A stretch of DNA of 33,600 bases from GCA-002790615 sp964438025 (GTDB lineage: Bacteria > Patescibacteriota > Minisyncoccia > Moranbacterales > UBA2206), in NCBI GenBank assembly GCA_964438025.1, contig CAYTIK010000009.1, positions 1 to 33,600 on the forward strand. Reading direction: 5' to 3'. Position 1 is the first letter of the stretch, and the number at the start of each line of letters is the position of its first letter. A program made the position numbers and the translations under genes. Below, piece after piece: positions 23,817 through 30,486 of this stretch. Under the pieces are notes generated by a model. It saw only the letters and a program-made list of their open reading frames with translations. It made no database searches and was not told where the DNA came from.

Positions 23817-24138
23817 ATTGGCTCTTTATAATATAGTTAAAAAGGTGGCCGGAAGAGAGCATTTTAGCGGGTAATTATACCGCATGCGTTCCTTTGCCGG
23901 TTGCCCCAAAATCAATGGGAAGAAATATCTGGTTCTAATCCAGATGTGCGATGAAGTGAAAGCGCATCGCGCACACTTCCGAATCTTTCTTCCCTTATCC
24001 ATATCAATCCCAGTCTCCTCCAAGAGGAGACTGGGACACAAGTTTCAGATATTATTCTGACGGTACGGGGGCAGTGTAGACAAGGTTTGCGTGGTTCATC
24101 GAATCACCATCACTTGCGTCTCCTGCCCCCTTTTTTTT
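23817..24138 (+). ncRNA. Candidate structured non-coding RNA, about 320 nt, unassigned
   Basis: The 566-bp gap between two minus-strand genes has no plausible protein but is rich in pairing. GGTGGCCGG (23844-23852) pairs with CCGGTTGCC (23897-23905) using three G-U pairs, and encloses a GCGG/CCGC hairpin (23867-23883). GGGAAGAAA (23917-23925) pairs with TTTCTTCCC (23986-23994) and encloses two hairpins (23927-23945 and 23946-23974), making a three-way junction. A perfect 13-bp hairpin follows (24008-24036), then a TCAGA/TCTGA hairpin (24045-24060) and a terminator stem closed by GGGGGCAG/CTGCCCCC before eight T. It has a promoter of its own. I checked by eye for tmRNA, RNase P, SRP and 6S hallmarks and found none convincing. 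Confidence 0.65.
24067..24138 (+). terminator. Terminator stem of the structured RNA
   Basis: GGGGGCAG (24067-24074) pairs perfectly with CTGCCCCC (24123-24130), followed by eight T. The stem encloses an additional hairpin, GTGGTTC/GAATCAC, with a 3-nt loop. Confidence 0.75.
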
Positions 24139-24160
24139 ATTTGTCAAAAATCTTTTTCAA

Positions 24161-24244
24161 CTTGTCATTCCGAGCTTGCCGAGGAATCTAATTAGATCCT
24201 TCGACTCCGTCCCGAATACTCGGGACTTCGCTCAGGATGACAAG
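24161..24244. repeat. GTCATTC-type palindromic dispersed repeat
   Basis: CTTGTCATTCCGAGC (24161-24175) and GCTCAGGATGACAAG (24230-24244) are terminal inverted repeats with one mismatch, and the interior is rich in CTTCGAC/TCGGGAC units. This form is recognisable as a miniature repeat found in many bacterial genomes. It lies against the stop codon of the following minus-strand gene. Confidence 0.75.
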
Positions 24245-24251
24245 GAGTGGT

Positions 24252-24608
24252 TTATAAATTTTTGTATATTTCCTGACTGGTTTTTCCGTCGGAAACTCGG
24301 ACGATAATTTTATTTTTTAAATTACTCAAATCTACGGTAATATTCTTTTTTTCTCCCCGGGCGACTGCAATGTCGCTTTTTTGAAGCGTTTCTTTTTCGG
24401 AAATTATTTCGAAGGAGAAATTATCGTTGGCGCTGTGATTTTCGATGGTAAAAGATAAATCGGTGTTTTTGGCATCCTGAAAAGAAACCGCCCACCAGTC
24501 TTTTTGATAGTCTGGATTGAGTCCTTGGTCGCTTTGCCAAAAAAGAAAAATTGAACTTATGACAAAAAGAGTGATAATAAAATAAATTATTTTAGATGAT
24601 TGTTGCAT
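24252..24608 (-). CDS. Small membrane-anchored extracytoplasmic protein
   Basis: This 118-residue protein has one N-terminal membrane helix (residues 8-24). A short beta-rich domain follows, with alternating hydrophobic residues (LSFTIENHS, FSFEIISE, KNITVDLSNLKNKIIVRVSDG) like an Ig-type or DUF1616 C-terminal fold. I do not recognise a named family. It starts one base after the stop of the 628-residue membrane protein (TAA-T-ATG), so the two are translationally coupled and are probably partners in one complex or the split halves of one ancestral protein. Confidence 0.75.
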   Translation of the reverse strand: MQQSSKIIYFIITLFVISSIFLFWQSDQGLNPDYQKDWWAVSFQDAKNTDLSFTIENHSANDNFSFEIISEKETLQKSDIAVARGEKKNITVDLSNLKNKIIVRVSDGKTSQEIYKNL

Positions 24609-24609
24609 A

Positions 24610-26496
24610 TTAATTGTTTTTATAAAAAACTACGATATGAGAATTGGAATAAACCTGATTGAAATTGGAGAGTCGATGGAATTGGCCGCTGTCAAAATTA
24701 GGATTAACCATAATGAAATCAACATTAGTTTCCGTAAAGCAATTTTTAGCCGCTTCACCTCCCGGATTGGAAATCATTTGAAGCGTACAAGTTTCACGGG
24801 GATTAGTCGGATCTGCGTAGCGTTGGAAATAACCGCGCGAAAGCGGGAATTTATAGTCGCGCATAAAAAATAGTTTAATCCAAGCATCGCCAGTCAAATA
24901 ATTATGATCTTTCAGTACCACATCTTTTTCATTTAAATTTTTCGCGACATAATCAGAGGCACCGAAAGTTTGGACTAATTCCGACGATTCATTATTGATT
25001 TTAAAAGCTTGCACGGAATCGCTGATACCTTCGCGCAAAACAAAAATCAAGATTAAGCTCAAAGCTATTTTAACTAGATTAGGAGAAAGATTATTTTTTA
25101 ATTTTCGAAAAATTTGAAAAAGGGCATAGGCGCTAAGGATGGCTAGGGGATAGGTCAAATAGTTGCCAATACGAGAGCTAGGCAGATTAATGAAAAGTAA
25201 TTTGGGATAAGACGACATAATATAAAGCATCAAAGCCCAGGAAGAAATTAAGATAAAACCGAAATTCTCTTTGTTTTTACGTAGAGCTAATAGTAAAAGC
25301 AAAAACCCCACGGCGCCTAAAGCTAAGCGAGCTTCTCCAACAGCCGAACGGATATTGTTCAAATCCAAGCCGGTGCGGGTGGCTTTAACGGCCGCACCAA
25401 CGGCTGTTTGCGTGGCTGATAAACTGAAATAGTTAGGCGTAAGAATCAGCAGGAAAAAAACTAAACCAAATAATATCACAGGAAAAACTCGGAGGGAAAA
25501 GAGCGCCTTAAAAGAAACGGCTAATATTTTCCAGACCTTTTGGAAATTGATGGCTAAATAAAATAAAAAAGTTAGGCTGAAAATAAAGAGAAAAAGAAAC
25601 GCGGTCAAATGATGCGTATAAAAAAGTCCGAAAACGGAAAAAAGCGCCAGCGCTAAAAAAGTTCGCGCCAGTTTTTTCTGATTTTTAGTAAAAAGCAATT
25701 CGGAAAAACGGAAGAAAAAATAAAAAGTCAGTGGCATTAATAAATTACCCAATAAGTTTCCAATTACGCCGCCACTGATGAATTTAGCTTGCGGAGAAGC
25801 GATAGCGAAAAGCACTCCCAATAAAAACAATACCAGTAAGGCAATTTGTTTTTTCTGAAAAATCCTTAAAACCAGGATAAAAATAGTCAGCAGGCCGAAA
25901 ATATTAATCAAATAAAGCGTCAAAATAGGGAAGGCGGAAAAGAAACTCAAGCCGCTTAGGAGGCTGATAACGGCAAAAATAACATGTTCGCCGATAATAA
26001 AATCCGGTAGGCCGCCATAATCGGGTAGAGCCTGCTTTTCGGTTATCCACTTAGCCCAATACATATGATGTCCCATGTCGGTAGCGGTGGGCAAAACGGT
26101 TTGCGAAAGGAAGGCAGTTTTAATAAAAAACGCCAAAAAAATTAATAACAGAATAGAGCTGAATTGAATTTTGGAAAATTGAAAAAGATTTTCATCAGCA
26201 GTGATTGTTTCAATGGGAAATTTGCGCCATTTATAAATAAAAAAAGCAATGGCAGAGAATAAAAGTATTCCCAAAAAAGCGGAAAGGCGATTAATGGGCA
26301 ATGTTAAGCGCGAGTAGAGAAAAAATATAAAATCAACGCAAATTATGCTTAAACCGAAGGAGAGGATGAATTTTTCCAGCAGATTTAAAACCTTGCTTTT
26401 ACCCCAAATAGCTAAAAGCAGAGAATAGCCGGGGAGGAACAAGACCAGAGCGATAGCGATATAAAATATTAGTTGGGATTGGACAAATTGAAACAT
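24610..26496 (-). CDS. Polytopic membrane protein, putative GT-C-like transferase
   Basis: This 628-residue protein has about 14 hydrophobic segments. The N-terminal ALVLFLPGYSLLLAIWGKS followed by LNLLEKFILSFGLSI resembles the opening of DUF1616-type membrane proteins. A loop after a later helix carries PTATDMGHHMYWAKWI, an acidic/His arrangement reminiscent of GT-C catalytic loops. The C-terminal third is soluble (residues about 500-628) with SDYVAKNLNEKDVVLKDHNYLTG. Function is inferred only from topology and neighbourhood: it lies among glycosyltransferases and could use a lipid-linked sugar. Its small partner follows immediately. The start is the ATG at 26496, after a low-complexity spacer. 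Confidence 0.75.
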   Translation of the reverse strand: MFQFVQSQLIFYIAIALVLFLPGYSLLLAIWGKSKVLNLLEKFILSFGLSIICVDFIFFLYSRLTLPINRLSAFLGILLFSAIAFFIYKWRKFPIETITADENLFQFSKIQFSSILLLIFLAFFIKTAFLSQTVLPTATDMGHHMYWAKWITEKQALPDYGGLPDFIIGEHVIFAVISLLSGLSFFSAFPILTLYLINIFGLLTIFILVLRIFQKKQIALLVLFLLGVLFAIASPQAKFISGGVIGNLLGNLLMPLTFYFFFRFSELLFTKNQKKLARTFLALALFSVFGLFYTHHLTAFLFLFIFSLTFLFYLAINFQKVWKILAVSFKALFSLRVFPVILFGLVFFLLILTPNYFSLSATQTAVGAAVKATRTGLDLNNIRSAVGEARLALGAVGFLLLLLALRKNKENFGFILISSWALMLYIMSSYPKLLFINLPSSRIGNYLTYPLAILSAYALFQIFRKLKNNLSPNLVKIALSLILIFVLREGISDSVQAFKINNESSELVQTFGASDYVAKNLNEKDVVLKDHNYLTGDAWIKLFFMRDYKFPLSRGYFQRYADPTNPRETCTLQMISNPGGEAAKNCFTETNVDFIMVNPNFDSGQFHRLSNFNQVYSNSHIVVFYKNN

Positions 26497-26510
26497 ATTT
26501 TATTAAAGAA

Positions 26511-26556
26511 TTTAGAATTGTGAATTCAGAATAGGAATATAGAATTAAGAATATTG
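26511..26556. repeat. Low-complexity TAGAATT/AGAAT repeat spacer
   Basis: Several diverged copies of a 7-10 nt unit (TTAGAATT, ATAGAATTAAGAAT) fill the short spacer. It is the same kind of repeat-filled spacer seen elsewhere in the window but with a different unit. Confidence 0.5.
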
Positions 26557-26565
26557 AATAATTAA

Positions 26566-27639
26566 TTAAAATTTTGAAATTACCAATTTTATTTCTTTTA
26601 AATATTGCTGGCTGATTTTCTCCCAGCTGAAATTTTCTTCCACGTAGCGGCGGGCTTTTTCCCCGAATTCCAGGCGGAAATCGTCTTGAGATAGAAGATG
26701 ATTGATTCTTTCTATAAAAACTTCCGCATTAGATGGTTCCACAAAAAAACCGTTTTTACCTTCACTAATGGCGTCTTTAAGCCCTTCCAGTTGGGAAGCA
26801 ATGACCGGTAGCCGGCAAGAGGCCGCTTCAATGACGACTAAACCGAAGCCTTCCATGGTACCGGGTATTTTAATATTTGGCTGAATGTACAAATCAACGG
26901 TATTATATAAAATTTTCAATTCTTTAAAACTTACATTGCCGAGTAATTTGACTTTTTTCTCCAGTTTTTTTACTCGGATAATTTTTTCAATAAATTTTCT
27001 TCTTTCTCCGTCTCCGGCAACAAGATATAAAACATTGTCCGGCAAACGGGAAACAACTCTTTGACAAAACCAAGCCACGCCTTTATGAGGGACTAAACGG
27101 CCGGTAGTGAGCAGGATTTTTCTGCCTTGCAGGCTTTCTCCGACAAGCTCCTCCAATTCCTTGCGCCTATGCCATTCCAGGAATTTTTTAGTATCAATGC
27201 CATTGGGAATAAAAACGAATTTATCTCGAGGAATGCCCCGGCGCACTCCAGCTTCGATAGTTTCGTGGCCGACGGCGATCAGCTTATCCATTTTTTTAAC
27301 AAAAAATTGGAGCCAAAGTTTTTGATAGATTTTCAAGGGGTAAGTGAGATCTAGTCCGTGAACGATGGAAATGGCCGGTTTGTTATAAAAAAGTTTTAGA
27401 ATCCAGCCTAGCGGAGAGAGCACGGCATCGCCTAAAAGAACAACATCATATTTTCTTAATAAAAAAAGGCCTTTGATTAAAGCATAGGGAAGGAAAAATG
27501 GCAGAAATTTTTTCCCAAAACGATTGGCGATAGTCTTAATCCGGCTGATTTTTTTTAGCCACAAAGACAGCTCATAATTCTGGTTTTCAATACCGCCGAT
27601 AACCGGAGGAAAAGCCCGGGAAATAAACAAGATCTTCAT
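26566..27639 (-). CDS. Family 4 glycosyltransferase
   Basis: This 357-residue GT-B enzyme begins MKILFISRAFPPVIGGIENQN, the glycine-rich GT4 acceptor loop. It continues with SIVHGLDLTYP, FVFIPNGIDTKKF, ILLTTGRLVPHKGVAWF, VKLLGNVSFKELKILYNTVDLYIQPN and the retaining motif EGFGLVVIEAASCRLPVIAS with the E-x7-E pair. Family members add hexoses to lipid-linked glycans in the cytoplasm. The start at 27639 follows directly on a 9-mer tandem repeat, leaving no ribosome binding site. It has no coupled neighbour; the gene before it in transcription order starts about 1 kb upstream. Confidence 0.9.
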   Translation of the reverse strand: MKILFISRAFPPVIGGIENQNYELSLWLKKISRIKTIANRFGKKFLPFFLPYALIKGLFLLRKYDVVLLGDAVLSPLGWILKLFYNKPAISIVHGLDLTYPLKIYQKLWLQFFVKKMDKLIAVGHETIEAGVRRGIPRDKFVFIPNGIDTKKFLEWHRRKELEELVGESLQGRKILLTTGRLVPHKGVAWFCQRVVSRLPDNVLYLVAGDGERRKFIEKIIRVKKLEKKVKLLGNVSFKELKILYNTVDLYIQPNIKIPGTMEGFGLVVIEAASCRLPVIASQLEGLKDAISEGKNGFFVEPSNAEVFIERINHLLSQDDFRLEFGEKARRYVEENFSWEKISQQYLKEIKLVISKF

Positions 27640-27642
27640 TAA

Positions 27643-27678
27643 GTTCTAGGTGTTCTAGGTGTTCTAGGTGTTCTAGAT
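27643..27678. repeat. Four tandem 9-mers GTTCTAGGT
   Basis: GTTCTAGGT occurs three times without gaps (27643-27669), followed by GTTCTAGAT (27670-27678), directly upstream of a minus-strand start codon. Period and position match the 8611-8700 array, but the unit differs. Confidence 0.85.
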
Positions 27679-27750
27679 GCTTCTTTATTTTATCAAACCT
27701 TGCAATTTTTTATCAGAAACATTTCAACAATTAGAACAATTAGAATATTC

Positions 27751-28710
27751 TCAGCGTTTATTATATTTTTCTTTTTTAATTAGATAGGTCTGGTCTTCGA
27801 TGCTTTTGCGGGTGGTTTTAATCATGTCGGCGATAAAAGCGAAAATTAAGAACTGGATACCGACTAAAAAAAGCGAAACAGCTAAAAGCAGGATATTGCG
27901 ATAAGGGGTAATTTTCAGAGTCTCCAGATACATAACTAAGAAATAAGCAAAGAAAACAAAAGAAGTAATGATTAAAAATATAGCCGGGATGCCAAAAAAG
28001 CGCATCGGCCGGACATCGCGGACAGTTTTCAAAATTATTTTTCCACTATTGCCAACGTAGTTAAAAATATTTTTCACGACGCGCGATTGGCGATTTCCAA
28101 AATAAGTGACGGTTGTTGGAATCCATTCAATTTTCAAATTCTTTCCAATAGCATCAATAATCACTTCTTGGGTATAAGTAAAGCCACCAGAGAGGTTAAG
28201 CCTTAACAGAGCCTCCCGGCTGTAAGCCCGAAAGCCGCAAGTCAAATCATCAATCGGATGATTCATAAATTTTCCAATTATCCAAGCGGCGGTTTTATTG
28301 AGAAAATACTTTATTCTAGGCATATTATCGGCTTTTTTCTGGCCGAAACGGGAAGCGCTGACTAAATCCGCTCGTTTTTCAATGATTGGTCGGATTAATT
28401 TAACTATATCTTCCGCATTAAATTGCCCGTCAGCGTCCATATTAACCATGATATCGGCGCCGTTTTCCAAAGCTCTTTCCACCGCCGTACGAAAAGTAAC
28501 GCCAATGCCACGATTAAGAGAATGGGAAAAAACTTCGTTAGCTCCGGCTTCTCTGGCAATCTCCGCGGTTTTATCTTTTGACCCATCATCAATTATCTGG
28601 ATGAAAATTTCATCAACGCCCTTAATTTGCCAGGGAATTTGGCGGATAGTTTCTCCGATTTTGGCGGCTTCGTTAAAAGCGGGGAGGTTAATAACTAGTT
28701 TCATAAACAT
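27751..28710 (-). CDS. Family 2 glycosyltransferase, polyprenyl-phosphate mannosyltransferase-like
   Basis: This 319-residue enzyme has a GT-A domain: VINLPAFNEAAKIGETI, IQIIDDGSKDKT, and the metal-binding DADGQFNAEDI. Then come ASRFGQKKADNMPRIKYF, GFRAYSREALLRL and GNRQSRVVKNIFNY typical of DPM1-like enzymes, and two C-terminal membrane helices (about 235-257 and 268-293). It should load a sugar onto a polyprenyl phosphate on the cytoplasmic face, supplying the GT39-like enzymes of the region. The ATG at 28710 has a GGA eight bases upstream; an ATG two codons later is equally possible. The upstream side is occupied by a dispersed repeat. Confidence 0.9.
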   Translation of the reverse strand: MFMKLVINLPAFNEAAKIGETIRQIPWQIKGVDEIFIQIIDDGSKDKTAEIAREAGANEVFSHSLNRGIGVTFRTAVERALENGADIMVNMDADGQFNAEDIVKLIRPIIEKRADLVSASRFGQKKADNMPRIKYFLNKTAAWIIGKFMNHPIDDLTCGFRAYSREALLRLNLSGGFTYTQEVIIDAIGKNLKIEWIPTTVTYFGNRQSRVVKNIFNYVGNSGKIILKTVRDVRPMRFFGIPAIFLIITSFVFFAYFLVMYLETLKITPYRNILLLAVSLFLVGIQFLIFAFIADMIKTTRKSIEDQTYLIKKEKYNKR

Positions 28711-28711
28711 T

Positions 28712-28783
28712 TGTCATTCCTGTGAAAACAGGAATCCAGTAAATTAATTAGTTTCTGGATTCCGGATCAAGTCCGGGATGACA
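28712..28783. repeat. GTCATTCC...GGAATCCAG-type palindromic dispersed repeat
   Basis: TGTCATTCC (28712-28720) and GGGATGACA (28775-28783) form the ends. The interior carries CAGGAATCCAG facing CTGGATTCCGG. This type of element is recognisable from many bacterial genomes and is distinct from the copy at 24161-24244. Confidence 0.75.
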
Positions 28784-28809
28784 TCGTAGAAACGATGTCA
28801 TTTTTTTTT
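28778..28809 (+). terminator. Terminator-like hairpin
   Basis: ATGACATCG (28778-28786) and CGATGTCAT (28793-28801) pair perfectly around a 6-nt loop and are followed by nine T on the plus strand. No plus-strand gene precedes it. It extends the repeat and includes the stop codon of the next minus-strand gene. Confidence 0.55.
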
Positions 28810-29028
28810 GATGATTAATTTCGGATCGACGCAATTGAAATCGCACTGGGCGTTTTTGGTACCCTGCTCGACAAATTGCTTGCCGCAATCAGTCAATCTT
28901 TTTTCGCATTCCGCTTTGCTTTCCTGAAAATAGTTTCGGTTTACTTCGTAGCCGAAATAGTTCAAAACAAAGGCGGAAACAACCACCAGTCCGACCATCC
29001 AAATGATAAATTTGATAAGACTAATCAT
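28798..29028 (-). CDS. Small single-pass membrane protein with cysteines
   Basis: This 76-residue protein has one membrane helix (residues 5-23) followed by an outer tail with four cysteines (CEKRLTDCGKQF and CDFNC) and a Lys-rich end. The paired cysteines suggest disulfides or a small metal site. I do not recognise the family. The stop codon TGA lies in a hairpin belonging to the neighbouring repeat. The gene lies between the GT2 gene and the terminator of the nucleotide-sugar dehydrogenase gene, so it is probably transcribed on its own. Confidence 0.65.
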   Translation of the reverse strand: MISLIKFIIWMVGLVVVSAFVLNYFGYEVNRNYFQESKAECEKRLTDCGKQFVEQGTKNAQCDFNCVDPKLIIKKK

Positions 29029-29074
29029 GTTTTTTGATTGATTAATTCTGGCTAAATTATAACCCAGAAGTGGC

Positions 29075-29110
29075 TAAAAGTAAAACCCCGCCTCTTTAAA
29101 ATAGGCGGGG
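29075..29110 (-). terminator. Intrinsic terminator of the nucleotide-sugar dehydrogenase gene
   Basis: CCCCGCCT (29086-29093) and AGGCGGGG (29103-29110) pair perfectly around a 9-nt loop. On the minus strand the stem is followed by TTTTACTTTTA. It lies 15 bases beyond the stop codon. Confidence 0.85.
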
Positions 29111-29124
29111 CAAAATAAGTCTAA

Positions 29125-30405
29125 TTATCTTCCAATGCCTTTATAAATAATGCCTAATTTTTTGATAGCGTCCTTGTCTAAGCAATTTTTGCCGTCAATA
29201 ATAACTTTAATGCCGTATTTCTGAAAAAGTTTAGAATCGATCTTTTTAAATTCATCATGATCGGTAGCCAAAAGAATAGCATCCGATTTTTTAAAAAGTT
29301 CCGCCAAATTTTTGACAGTGGATTTTTCCAAAACATAAGGATCGAAGACTAGAGTCTGGGCTTTATTTTCCTTAAGCAGTTTAAGCAATTCCTTGACGGG
29401 GGATTCGCGCAGGTCGGAAACATTGGCTTTATAAGAAAGGCCGAGAACGCCTACGGTAGTTCCTTTAAGGGACAGACCAATTTCATTGAGAGCATCTTGC
29501 AAAAGCTTGATGGTATAACTAGGCATAGACAAGTTGATTTTTCTGGCGATTTTCATAAATTCATGGTCAAAACCGGAAAGTTTGGCTCTTTCGATGAGAT
29601 AATAAGGATCAACGGGGATGCAATGCCCGCCGACGCCGCAACTGGGCCAGTGCGCCATAAAAGAAAAAGGTTTGGTAGCCGCGCCTTTGATAGTTTCTAC
29701 CACATCAATGCCTAATTTATCAAAAGATTTTGCCAATTCATTAACAAAAGCAATGTTGATGTCGCGGAAAGAATTTTCCACGATTTTTACGGCTTCGGCT
29801 TCACGGATGGAACTCATCTGCATAATCTGGCCGTCCACGATATTTTCATAAAAATCCGCGGCCATTTGCAGCCCGTTTTTGTCGAAAGCGCCCACCACGC
29901 GGGGGATATTGGTCACATTCCACTTGGGATCGCCAGGATTAATTCTTTCCGGACAATGGGCCAGATAATAATCCTTGCTGACTTTATGGCCGGCTGCAGC
30001 AAACATCGGCTCGACCACTTCTTCGCAGACTCCCGGATTGATAGTGGATTCAACAATGACCAGCTGACCTTTTTTAAAATTCCGAATGATAGATTCAATG
30101 GCACCTCTGACCGGAGCCAAATCGGGCAGTTTTTTTTCATCCACCGGAGTGGGAACACAGACGATGGCGATGTCGCATTTTTTGATTACTTTAGCGTCAG
30201 CAGTGGCGTGAATGTTAACTTTGGGAAAATTGGTTTCTAAAAATTCTTCCTTAATAGGGCTCCGTCCGGAATTAATTTTCTTAATTTTCTCCTGATCATT
30301 ATCCAGGCCATAAACCGTATAGCCTCTAAGCGCGGCTTGTACTGCGAGAGGCAGACCAACATAGCCTAGACCGATGACGCAGACGGATTTTTTAGGAGTT
30401 TTCAT
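29125..30405 (-). CDS. UDP-HexNAc-type nucleotide-sugar 6-dehydrogenase (WecC/WbpA-like)
   Basis: This 426-residue protein has the Rossmann motif VIGLGYVGLPLA near the N-terminus, VPTPVDEKKLPDL, ESTINPGVCEEVV, the HCPERINPGD block, and the catalytic GVGGHCIPVDPYYL with Cys262. The GGHCIPVDPYYL form is typical of enzymes oxidising UDP-ManNAc, UDP-GlcNAc or UDP-GalNAc to the uronic acid, in contrast to the GGSCFPKD of the ugd product at 2161-3489. It would supply an aminouronic acid to the glycan. It has its own promoter and terminator, so it is a single-gene unit. The exact substrate cannot be read from the sequence. Confidence 0.92.
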   Translation of the reverse strand: MKTPKKSVCVIGLGYVGLPLAVQAALRGYTVYGLDNDQEKIKKINSGRSPIKEEFLETNFPKVNIHATADAKVIKKCDIAIVCVPTPVDEKKLPDLAPVRGAIESIIRNFKKGQLVIVESTINPGVCEEVVEPMFAAAGHKVSKDYYLAHCPERINPGDPKWNVTNIPRVVGAFDKNGLQMAADFYENIVDGQIMQMSSIREAEAVKIVENSFRDINIAFVNELAKSFDKLGIDVVETIKGAATKPFSFMAHWPSCGVGGHCIPVDPYYLIERAKLSGFDHEFMKIARKINLSMPSYTIKLLQDALNEIGLSLKGTTVGVLGLSYKANVSDLRESPVKELLKLLKENKAQTLVFDPYVLEKSTVKNLAELFKKSDAILLATDHDEFKKIDSKLFQKYGIKVIIDGKNCLDKDAIKKLGIIYKGIGR

Positions 30406-30443
30406 AGCGTTCTTGATTTTTTAATGCTTATTTATCATTGGGA

Positions 30444-30472
30444 ATTGTAGCAATATTTAAGAGTTAAGTAAA
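30444..30472 (-). promoter_or_regulatory. Promoter of the WecC/WbpA-like gene
   Basis: On the minus strand TTTACT (complement of 30467-30472), 17 bases, then TACAAT (complement of 30444-30449) preceded by TGC gives an extended -10 promoter. The leader would be about 32 nt with no clear ribosome binding site. Confidence 0.6.
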
Positions 30473-30486
30473 CCTGCATACTAGTA

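Noticed and set aside
23847..23861. GGCCGGAAGAGAGCA resembles the conserved apical part of bacterial SRP RNA (GGAA tetraloop followed by AGCA).
   Set aside because: The bases do not form the required C-G closed tetraloop stem with the asymmetric AGCA loop, and the stretch pairs better with CCGGTTGCC further down. The rest of the RNA has no SRP features.
24067..24130. GTGGTTC...GAATCAC could be read as a tRNA T-arm, so the RNA might be tmRNA.
   Set aside because: The loop is three bases, not seven with TTCRANY. There is no CCA end, no tRNA-like acceptor pairing with the 5' end and no tag reading frame ending in Ala-Ala.
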